Source: an uncultured Pseudomonadota bacterium
GTDB taxonomy: Bacteria > Myxococcota_A > UBA796 > SXON01
Direction: 5' to 3'
Length of the DNA: 45,371 bases
NCBI GenBank assembly: GCA_903885375.1
Contig: CAISIK010000086.1
Coordinates: 1-45,371 of the forward strand
This document shows positions 35,445 to 42,014 of this stretch, in pieces. The notes under the pieces were generated by a model. The model saw only the letters and a list, made by a program, of their open reading frames with translations, searched no databases and was not told where the DNA came from. The stretch's first letter is position 1; each line of letters opens with the position of its first letter. Position numbers and translations under genes: made by a program.

Positions 35445-36625
35445 GGCGGCGGCTCCCGGCCCTCACGCAGGCCGCGACCGACCACCAGCGCGAGGATCGC
35501 CCAGTGGGTCTGCGAGAAGGTCTCGGTGGACAGTAGCAGGTTGGCGTGCAGCGCGAGGAACGCCGGCCATACGCCGCTGCCGAGGGTGTGCCGCCGCCGC
35601 AGCGCCGAGCCGAGCGCCGCCACCGCCGCCGCCATGCCGGCGAGCCCCACGAGGCCGTACTCGGCGCCCACCTTCTGCACGACCCCGTGGGCATCCACGC
35701 CGTTCACCCGGTAGTCGGGGAACGTGGGCACCTCCACCCGCACCGACGCCCCCGGCCCGGCCCCTACGAGCGGCGCCTCCGAGAAGAGCGCCCACGACCG
35801 CTTGTCGAGGCTGTGGCGCGAGCGCAGCGCATCGAGCTGCGCGAGCGATCCGGTGAGCAGGGGGCCGTAGGTGGCGCCGAGCACGCCGAGCACGAGGATG
35901 ACGGGGACGGTGGCCCGGAAGGCGGCCAGCGGGCGCCCCCGCCACTGCACGAAGAAGGCGGCCGCCACGACGGCGCTGATCCAGGCCGTGCGCGACATGC
36001 TGAAGAGGAGCGCCAGTGCGCCCATCGCGACGACCACGCGGGTCCATCGCCCCGGCGGTTCGGCCCTCCAGCCCCAGAGGAGCGGCAGGGCGGGGGCGAG
36101 CGCCACGGCGAGCGTCTTGTGGTTGTTGGTGAGGCCGGACACGGCCTGGAACCAGAGCGTGTCGCCCGCGAGGATGCGCCCCACGCTGGTGGCCAGCGAG
36201 ATGGCGGTACAGAGGGCCACCGCCGCGAGCAGCGGGCGCCGTACGGCCTCGTCGCGACCGGCCGCCAGCACGAACCCGGTGAGCCCCACGCCGTACACGA
36301 GCCCGAAGAAGAGCGGCTTCCGCACCCACTCGTGGAGGGCGGCTGAGCGCTCCGGCGAGAGGACGCCGCTGGCGAGACCGGCGGCGAGGAGCATGCCGTA
36401 GCCGAGGAGCGCGGCGAGGAGCGGCGCGCGAGCCGCAGCCGGGCACCCGGCCCGGAGGAGCATGAGCGCCCCGATTGGCGCGAGCGCCATCGCCGCCAGA
36501 TCGGCCACCGGCGCGTTGAAGGCCCAGCCGCCGATGGGGGCGGCGAGCTGGAGATCGATGTACGGCCAGGCGCCGAGCAGCACCGCGAGGAGCCCCACAC
36601 CCACCGCGCCGAGCGCGCGGTTCAC
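35441..36625 (-). CDS. O-antigen ligase/polymerase-like (Wzy_C) membrane protein
   Basis: 394 residues from GTG 36625, which overlaps the flippase stop (GTGA). About ten membrane segments. The Wzy_C region has LTNNHKTLAVALAPALPLLW, the SMSRTAWISAV helix, and a periplasmic loop with RSWALFSEAPLVGAGPGAS and DAHGVVQKVGAEYGLVGLAG, where ligases typically have H-N and E-x-G-x-x-G. Here His is present, followed by Gly rather than Asn. Proteins of this family join or polymerise lipid-linked glycans on the periplasmic face. Together with the flippase and GT4 it suggests a short polysaccharide or glycolipid pathway. Confidence 0.85.
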   Translation of the reverse strand: MNRALGAVGVGLLAVLLGAWPYIDLQLAAPIGGWAFNAPVADLAAMALAPIGALMLLRAGCPAAARAPLLAALLGYGMLLAAGLASGVLSPERSAALHEWVRKPLFFGLVYGVGLTGFVLAAGRDEAVRRPLLAAVALCTAISLATSVGRILAGDTLWFQAVSGLTNNHKTLAVALAPALPLLWGWRAEPPGRWTRVVVAMGALALLFSMSRTAWISAVVAAAFFVQWRGRPLAAFRATVPVILVLGVLGATYGPLLTGSLAQLDALRSRHSLDKRSWALFSEAPLVGAGPGASVRVEVPTFPDYRVNGVDAHGVVQKVGAEYGLVGLAGMAAAVAALGSALRRRHTLGSGVWPAFLALHANLLLSTETFSQTHWAILALVVGRGLREGREPPP

Positions 36626-38070
36626 GGGGCCTTCCGGGCGAGCCGGGCGCCCACTGCGAGGAGCAGCGTGAGCGGCACCGCGCAGGCCCACAGGCGGGGG
36701 TCGGTGATCGTGACGATCCGCATCGGGAGCGCCGCGAAGGTGGCCACCGCGCTCAGCAGCAGCACGGCGAGGCCGTCGTAGGCGAGCCGCGGCGGCCGCT
36801 CGCCGGGAGAACGCAGGAGGAACCAGCTCACCAGGCTGACCGCGGCGGTGGTGATCGACGTGGAGAGCGCGAGGCCGACGAGCTGGAGCGAAGGCGCGAG
36901 CACGAAGTTCAGCGCCGCGTTGGTCAACATCGAGCCGGCGCCGAGGGCCAGCACGAGCCGGTAGCGGCCGTCCACGATGTGGGCCTTCACGAGGAGCGCC
37001 CCCACCAGCGAGGCGAAGATGCCCGGCACGGAGGCGCCGAGCGCATCCGCACAGGGACGGATGCCGGAGGGGGGGAAGGCGCCATGGGCGAAGAGCATGG
37101 TCACGATCACCTCGCGGCCGATCACCATCCCCGCGAGCATGGGCGGCGCAAGCAGGAACACCCAGCGCAACGCCTGGGCCACGCCCTCCCGTTGCTCCTG
37201 GTGGTCGCCGCGGGCGCGCGCCGCCGCCCAGGTGTTGAACGCCACCACGAGCAGGCTCGACTCCAGCAGGCTCTGCGGGATGACCCGGGCGCGGTCCGCG
37301 TATTCGAGCAGCGTGACGCTGCCCGAGGGAAGCGCGGTGGCAAAACCCTTGTCCACCACCAGGTTCAGCGCCACCATGGCCTCGCCCACCAGCACGGGCC
37401 CCACGGCCCGCGCGGCGCTGCCGAGCTCCTCGGGCCACACCGGCGCCACCAGCCGCACCCCGGCGTGGCGGAGCACGCCGGCAAGCCAGACGAACTCCGC
37501 CATCGCGCCCACCACCATGCCGAGCGGGAGCGCATCAGACCCCAGCCCGAAGGTGGCGGCCACCGTCAGGAGGTTGGCCGTAGCCCGGGCCACGGGGGAG
37601 AGGCTGGCGAGCTTGAAGGCGCCGCTCACCTCGCAGGCCGCGCGCACCACGGCGAGCGCGGCCACGAGGCCCACGAAGGGGAGGAGCAGCCAGGTGTCGC
37701 GTACGGCCAGGGCCGCCGTGGGGGCGTCGAACGAGGAGAGCACCGGCAGGAGGAGCGGCAGCGCGAGCGCGAAGCAGGCGCCGGTGGCGAGGGAGACCAA
37801 CGCCGCCATGCCCGCCGAGCCGGCGATCACGCCAGGCAGCCGATGGGGCTCGCGATACTTGAGCAGCGCGAGGTGCGGCACGGCCACCGTGCCCATGGCG
37901 TTGCTCGCGAGGACCAGCAGGAAGCTCGGCACGCTCAGCGCGAAGAAGAACGCATCCGTCTCCGGCCGCACGCCGTACCACCCGGCGATGACCAGGGGCA
38001 CGACGAACCCCGCGCCGCGGGCGAGCAGCGCGAGGGGAACGAGCCAGAGCGCCGTGCGGCCGACAGACAT
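36622..38070 (-). CDS. MurJ/Wzx-like lipid-linked glycan flippase
   Basis: 482 residues from ATG 38070 (MSVGRTALW). Around 13-14 hydrophobic segments and MVF-family features: GVRPETDAFFFALSVPSFLL and NAMGTVAVPHLALLKY, the equivalent of the MurJ AEGxxxxxxVPxx region but without the Glu-Gly pair. It belongs to the MurJ/MATE-type flippase superfamily. Location at the head of the polysaccharide cluster favours transport of a lipid-linked sugar rather than lipid II, for which the window has a better match at 6116-7909. First gene of a four-gene overlapping unit. Confidence 0.85.
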   Translation of the reverse strand: MSVGRTALWLVPLALLARGAGFVVPLVIAGWYGVRPETDAFFFALSVPSFLLVLASNAMGTVAVPHLALLKYREPHRLPGVIAGSAGMAALVSLATGACFALALPLLLPVLSSFDAPTAALAVRDTWLLLPFVGLVAALAVVRAACEVSGAFKLASLSPVARATANLLTVAATFGLGSDALPLGMVVGAMAEFVWLAGVLRHAGVRLVAPVWPEELGSAARAVGPVLVGEAMVALNLVVDKGFATALPSGSVTLLEYADRARVIPQSLLESSLLVVAFNTWAAARARGDHQEQREGVAQALRWVFLLAPPMLAGMVIGREVIVTMLFAHGAFPPSGIRPCADALGASVPGIFASLVGALLVKAHIVDGRYRLVLALGAGSMLTNAALNFVLAPSLQLVGLALSTSITTAAVSLVSWFLLRSPGERPPRLAYDGLAVLLLSAVATFAALPMRIVTITDPRLWACAVPLTLLLAVGARLARKAP

Positions 38071-38137
38071 GACGCCCGCGACTAACAGGAAACAGGGGGG
38101 AGGGGCCGTGCCCGCCCTGGGAGCGTCGGAAGCCGGA

Positions 38138-38707
38138 CTACGCCTGCCCGTCGCGCTCGACGATGCCGCGCCGGATGGCATCGGGGATGCGGCGCGAGAG
38201 CACGCCCCAGTCCGCCTCGGGGGTCTTCGTGACGGTGACGAAGTCCTTCACCGCGAAGATGCCCTTCACGCCGCCGATCGGCCAGATGTACTTGCCGAGC
38301 GGGTGGGTGGCCGCCTCCTCGGCGGTGTTGAAGGAGGCCGAGCCCTTCTCGATCACCGTGACGGAGCAGGTGAACTTGCGGGCGTTGGGGTTCGGGGTCT
38401 CCGACTCGTCGACCTGGATGTTCATCCCCACGGGCGCGGCCTCGGCGCCGCCGTGGCTGTGGCCGTGGCCGTGATCGTGGGCCGGTTCGGGTTCGGGTTC
38501 GGGTTCGGCGCGACCGTGACTGTGGCCGTGATCGTGGCCGCCGCCACCGTGGCTGTGACCGTGATCATGGCCGCCGCCACCTTCCGCGGCGGGCGCCGGG
38601 CGGGGCGGGGGCGCCCGGCGAACCGGCGCCGGGGGGGGCGGAGGCGCCTCGCGACCGAGGAGCTTCTTGACCAACTTGACGGGGGCACCGAGCAGCTTGC
38701 GAATCAT
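38138..38707 (-). CDS. His-rich protein with NifU/Nfu N-terminal-type (Nfu_N) domain
   Basis: 189 residues. The N-terminus (MIRKLLGAPVKLVKKLLGRE) is basic and amphipathic, followed by a Pro/Arg-rich stretch. Residues 47-85 hold 13 His in three HDHGH[SG]H-type clusters, the first two being a tandem repeat. An EPEPEPEP linker lies between the second and third. Residues about 96-185 match the Nfu_N (scaffold N-terminal) domain: ETPNPNARKF, GSASFNTAEEA, HPLGKYIW, IGGVKGIFAVKDFVTVTK, EADW. The C-terminal CxxC NifU domain that binds Fe-S is absent. The protein may be a metal-binding scaffold or chaperone; a role in metal transfer to Fe-S or other sites is inference. Confidence 0.88.
   Translation of the reverse strand: MIRKLLGAPVKLVKKLLGREAPPPPPAPVRRAPPPRPAPAAEGGGGHDHGHSHGGGGHDHGHSHGRAEPEPEPEPAHDHGHGHSHGGAEAAPVGMNIQVDESETPNPNARKFTCSVTVIEKGSASFNTAEEAATHPLGKYIWPIGGVKGIFAVKDFVTVTKTPEADWGVLSRRIPDAIRRGIVERDGQA
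38443..38570 (-). repeat. Histidine-codon repeats and a GGTTCG microrepeat
   Basis: Inside the Nfu_N gene, the DNA for GGGGHDHGHSHG occurs twice in tandem as about 33-base imperfect units, with a third diverged unit after the linker. The linker is encoded by four exact GGTTCG units (38484-38507 on the plus strand; Glu-Pro codons on the minus strand). Such repeats could change in copy number by slippage. Confidence 0.8.
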
Positions 38708-38735
38708 GGCTGCGGCGTAACCAGCCGGCTCCGCA

Positions 38736-39704
38736 CTAGCGAAGGCGACGAGGCTCGCCGCGCGTAAGCACGACCAGCGTTTCTACGTGTTCGGTGCCCG
38801 GAAACATCTCCCAGGGCTGCACGAGGTCGATCCGGTAGCCCGGAACACCCGCGAGATCGCGCGCGAGGGAGACGGGATCGCAGGAGAGGTAGACGATGCC
38901 GCGCGGCCGCCCGAGGGCCAGCTCCTGCAGCAGGCCCGGCGCCCCCGCACGCGGCGGATCGAGCAGCACGACATCGGCCACATGGTCGCCAGCGCGCACG
39001 CGCCCCGCATCCGCCTTCACCACGATGGCGCCGGTGCCGGCGAGGTTGTGCCGGGCATCCGCCACGGCGACCTGCGAAGACTCCACGAGGGTGACGGGGA
39101 CGCCGCGGCGGGCGGCGGCCACCGAGAGGTTGCCCACGCCGCCGTACAGGTCGAGCACCCGGGCGGGGGCGAGCTCCTGAAGGATCGTGTCGATGCGGGC
39201 CACGACGAGCCGGTTGAGCTCGAGGTTCACCTGGTAGAAGGAGCCCGGCGAGACGCGCAGCCCATCGACGAGGAGCGTGGGATTGCCGCGCACCTTGCGG
39301 TCCAGAACGGCGAGGTCGACCGGGCCGGCAAAAGAACGCTCGGCGTTCACCACCACGCGCGCCCCGTCGCTCCGCAGCTCGAAGGCGCCCCGCGCCTTGC
39401 CCGACGCCTCCAGCGCTGCGGCGTAGGCCACCAGCTCCGGCCGGACGAGGTCATCCAGGGGCACGGCCACGAAGGTGTGCGTGCCGGGGCGGAAGAACCC
39501 GAGCTGCCCCGTGGGGCCGACCCGCAGCTTCACCCGGGCCCTCGCCCCCCGCGGGCGCGGGCTCGCCACCACGGGCAGGACGGAGGCCGTGAGCCCCCGT
39601 CGGGACAGCGCGCGCTCGACGAGCGCCCCGCTGGCAGCGAGGGCCGATTCGTGCGGCTCGTCCGCCCAGGGGGCGATCCCGCTTTCTACCAGTGCGGAGG
39701 GCAT
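38736..39704 (-). CDS. TrmA/RlmD-type class I RNA methyltransferase
   Basis: 322 residues. SAM-binding motif LDLYGGVGNLSVAAARRGVPVTLVE near residue 185-210, then VVLLDPPRAGAP and the catalytic YLSCDPVSLARDL (Cys nucleophile of uridine-C5 methyltransferases), and MFPGTEHVETLVVL near the end (the catalytic Glu of the TrmA/RlmC/RlmD family). It is shorter than RlmD because the N-terminal TRAM domain and the [4Fe-4S] cysteine set are missing. It methylates uridine C5 in rRNA or tRNA; which one cannot be said. It lies 28 bases upstream of the Nfu_N gene on the same strand. Confidence 0.87.
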   Translation of the reverse strand: MPSALVESGIAPWADEPHESALAASGALVERALSRRGLTASVLPVVASPRPRGARARVKLRVGPTGQLGFFRPGTHTFVAVPLDDLVRPELVAYAAALEASGKARGAFELRSDGARVVVNAERSFAGPVDLAVLDRKVRGNPTLLVDGLRVSPGSFYQVNLELNRLVVARIDTILQELAPARVLDLYGGVGNLSVAAARRGVPVTLVESSQVAVADARHNLAGTGAIVVKADAGRVRAGDHVADVVLLDPPRAGAPGLLQELALGRPRGIVYLSCDPVSLARDLAGVPGYRIDLVQPWEMFPGTEHVETLVVLTRGEPRRLR

Positions 39705-39728
39705 GGTCGCGGGGATATCTTCAGGGCG

Positions 39729-39848
39729 ATGCGCGCGCGACTATCTGGCCTCTGGCTCCTCCTCGTTCGGCCCGCCGAGTGGTCGGCGCGCCATTACCGT
39801 CGCAAGAACCGGATGGACTACTCGGCGCTCTGGCGGGAACGCCAGTGA
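39729..39848 (+). CDS. Small 39-residue ORF coupled to the PRC-barrel-like gene
   Basis: ATG 39729 to TGA 39846-39848 encodes 39 residues: a short hydrophobic stretch (LSGLWLLLV), then an Arg-rich basic part (RHYRRKNRMDYSALWRER). The TGA overlaps the next gene's ATG (TGATG), as expected for translational coupling. There is no clear Shine-Dalgarno site, and the small size makes chance possible. It could be a leader peptide or a small membrane-associated protein. Confidence 0.4.
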   Translation: MRARLSGLWLLLVRPAEWSARHYRRKNRMDYSALWRERQ

Positions 39849-40408
39849 TGCGCCCCTTCGCGCTCGCCAGCGCGGTTCGGGGCCTGCCGGTGGTGGCGCG
39901 GCAGGAGGGCAGCTTCGTGGGCAAGCTCGATGACTTCCTCGTTCGCGTGGAGGGTCTCGAGGTGATCGGGTACAAGCTCCGCTCGCCGGGGCTCTTCAGC
40001 AGCGCCCGCGGGGTGGCGGCCTCGGCCGTCGAGAAGCTCGGCCACGACTACGTGATCGTGACCGGCGAAGCCCAGGTGGAGCAGGCGGGCACCTCCCGCG
40101 GCGCGCTCGAGGAGGGCGTGTGGTGGAGCGACTGGTCGGGTGTTCGCGGCATCGTGCGGCGCGGCGCCGAGGTGGGCCGACTGCACGACCTCGTCCTCGC
40201 GCGCGATGGCAGCAGCGTTCGGGGCTTCCTCCTCGATGGCAACCGGCTCGTGGCGCCCGGGCGCCACTGCGCGGTGGGGCACGACAGCCTCATCCTCGAA
40301 AGCGAAGCCGCCGTGGTGCGGCTCCCCGCGGCCACCGACTCGCCCGAGTGGTGGAAAGAGCTGGAGAGCCGGATCCACGAGGCTTGCGCACCCTCCGCGG
40401 GGCGTTAG
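39848..40408 (+). CDS. PRC-barrel-like domain protein
   Basis: 186 residues from ATG 39848, overlapping the preceding small ORF by TGATG. Two halves each resemble a PRC-barrel: residues about 4-80 (LPVVARQEGSFVGKLDDFLV, then EVIGYKLRS) and about 95-165 (AEVGRLHDLVLARDGSSVRGFLLDG, then RLVAPGRHCAVGHDSLIL). PRC-barrels are small beta-barrels found in ribosome-assembly factors such as RimM and in photosynthetic and other stress-related proteins. No membrane segment or signal. Function unknown; a further lipoprotein gene follows after 27 bases. Confidence 0.7.
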   Translation: MRPFALASAVRGLPVVARQEGSFVGKLDDFLVRVEGLEVIGYKLRSPGLFSSARGVAASAVEKLGHDYVIVTGEAQVEQAGTSRGALEEGVWWSDWSGVRGIVRRGAEVGRLHDLVLARDGSSVRGFLLDGNRLVAPGRHCAVGHDSLILESEAAVVRLPAATDSPEWWKELESRIHEACAPSAGR

Positions 40409-40435
40409 CGGCCGGGCGTCCATCCGGGGGCTGCG

Positions 40436-41269
40436 TTGCGCCGTTCGATGATTCCGGGGCTCCTCATGGGGGCCCTCGCCTGCACCGACTACGACCTGCA
40501 GGCCAAGGCCGATCCGGCCGTTCCCGACGAGGAGGACAGCGCGGGGTTCACCCCCGAGGTCGACACTGCCGACACCGGGATCGGTGAGGACTCGGGCGGC
40601 GGCAGCGAGGTGGACACCAGCGACCCCGAAGTGGCCAGCGAGCCGGTGTACATCAACTCCGGCAGCACCCTCTACGCGTTCGACCCGGTCGCCCGAACTG
40701 CCACCGAGCTGGGCCAGTTCCGCGACAGCGGGGTGCTCGAGTCGGGCATGACCGACATCGCCATCGACCTGTCGGGCCACATGTACGGCGTCGCCTACAC
40801 CGAGCTCTACCGCATCAACCCCACCACGGCGGCCATCACCTGGGTCGGCACGCTCGACGATCGCGCCAACGCGCTCACCTTCCTGGGCGATGGCACGCTC
40901 GTGGCCGCGGGCGATGGCGGCATCATCACCGTCGACCCGACCACCCTGCGGCAGTCCAAGCTCGGCGGCCGCGGCTTCACCAGCTCGGGCGACATCGTCG
41001 GCCTCCCCGATGGCTACCTGTACTGGAGCGTGGAGGCCGGCACCAACGACGATCTCGTCCGGGTCGACCCCCAGACCGGCGTGTGCACCGAGCTCGGCAG
41101 CATCGGCGCGGGCGGCGTTTTCGCCCTCGGCTACGCCGACGGCGAACTGTACGGGTTCACCAGCCAGAACAAGGTCGTCGTCATCGACGCCTCCACCGGC
41201 CGGGCCACGCGCACCGATGCCCTCACCGGCACGTGGTGGGGCGCCACCACGAACCCGGTGCTCTGGTAG
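40436..41269 (+). CDS. Beta-propeller lipoprotein
   Basis: 277 residues from TTG 40436; ATG 40448 would lose the Arg-Arg n-region of the signal. Lipobox ALAC with Cys16, followed by TDYDL and a long acidic Asp/Glu/Thr/Gly linker to about residue 70. The rest holds about five short repeats with the pattern [LV]xx[IVF]D/NPxTxxxxxLG (LYAFDPVARTATELG, LYRINPTTAAITWVG, LVRVDPQTGVCTELG), typical of blade strands, so a five- or six-bladed propeller is likely. The start and linker match the FG-GAP lipoprotein at 20664. Likely a surface lipoprotein of unknown role. Confidence 0.85.
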   Translation: MRRSMIPGLLMGALACTDYDLQAKADPAVPDEEDSAGFTPEVDTADTGIGEDSGGGSEVDTSDPEVASEPVYINSGSTLYAFDPVARTATELGQFRDSGVLESGMTDIAIDLSGHMYGVAYTELYRINPTTAAITWVGTLDDRANALTFLGDGTLVAAGDGGIITVDPTTLRQSKLGGRGFTSSGDIVGLPDGYLYWSVEAGTNDDLVRVDPQTGVCTELGSIGAGGVFALGYADGELYGFTSQNKVVVIDASTGRATRTDALTGTWWGATTNPVLW

Positions 41270-41276
41270 GCAGTGA

Positions 41277-41298
41277 CGGGGCGCGCAGCGCCGCCCCG
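41277..41298. terminator. Stem-loop between convergent genes
   Basis: CGGGGCG (41277-41283) pairs with CGCCCCG (41292-41298) around an 8-base loop, 7 bases after the propeller lipoprotein stop and 13 bases from the convergent SRPBCC stop. A strong GC stem without a T-run; probably a shared 3' structure. Confidence 0.5.
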
Positions 41299-41311
41299 GC
41301 GGGAAGCAGAA

Positions 41312-41965
41312 TCAGAGCGGAGCGGGAGCGACGGCGCCTTCGACCGGCGCGGCCCCATCGACCGGGACGGCAGCGGCCGACGCTGCGGCTGCCGCGGCGG
41401 CTGCCGCCTCGCCATCCTTGCGGGTCTGGGCGGCGCCTTCGGCGAGGGGCTTGAGCTTGGTGAGGCCCTTCTCGAAGTCCCCGCCCAGCATGGCATCCAT
41501 GTCCATGAACAGGCCGGCCACCTTCGCGCCGAACTTCTGGTCCTCATCCATGGCCCAGGTCACGCGCGTGTTGTCGCCCTCGGGCGTAAAGGCGAACGTG
41601 ATCGTGGCCTTGGACTGCCAGGGCTCGAAGAACTCGAGGTCGTGGGTGACCTTGTCCTCGGCCACGGTGAGCACGGTCATCTTGCCCTTGCCCACCTGGT
41701 CGTTGCCCTTCCAGGAGTACCAGGCGCCGGGCCCCGAGGTGACCTCCGAGTACGTGGTCTCCATCCTGGGGTCGTACTCCTTCCAGGGGTTCCACTCCGC
41801 CCAGAGCTTGAGGTCGGCCGTGTAGGGAACGACGTCGGCCGGGGCAGCCGCAAAGGTGGCCTGACGCTCCACGTGCAGGTGGTCCGGCTTCATCACCGCC
41901 GCTCCGATCACGCCCACGACCACCAGACCGACCACACCCACCAGTCCGAGCAATACTTTCTTCAT
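41312..41965 (-). CDS. SRPBCC (polyketide cyclase/START-like) membrane-anchored protein
   Basis: 217 residues from ATG 41965. An N-terminal membrane anchor lies at about residues 4-24. The domain from about 35 to 175 has the SRPBCC pattern: VERQATFAAAPADVVPYTADL, WAEWNPWKEYDP, then a run of beta strands (GAWYSWKGNDQVGKG, EFFEPWQSKATITFAFTPEG) and a C-terminal helix. Such domains form a deep hydrophobic pocket for lipids or other small ligands. The last 38 residues are Ala/Pro-rich. It is separated by 49 bases from the upstream SGNH gene. Ligand unknown. Confidence 0.85.
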   Translation of the reverse strand: MKKVLLGLVGVVGLVVVGVIGAAVMKPDHLHVERQATFAAAPADVVPYTADLKLWAEWNPWKEYDPRMETTYSEVTSGPGAWYSWKGNDQVGKGKMTVLTVAEDKVTHDLEFFEPWQSKATITFAFTPEGDNTRVTWAMDEDQKFGAKVAGLFMDMDAMLGGDFEKGLTKLKPLAEGAAQTRKDGEAAAAAAAAASAAAVPVDGAAPVEGAVAPAPL

Positions 41966-42014
41966 GGCACATTCCCCCGGGCTGGGTGCTATCCCACAGG
42001 GAGCGCGCCTACAC

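Noticed and set aside
38484..38507. GGTTCG repeats as a stand-alone mobile or satellite element
   Set aside because: They are in frame and encode the Glu-Pro linker of the Nfu_N protein.
8721..41269. tRNA or other RNA genes in the gaps
   Set aside because: No gap shows a cloverleaf with a GTTCGA-type T-loop or other recognisable RNA; gaps are mostly shorter than 120 bases.
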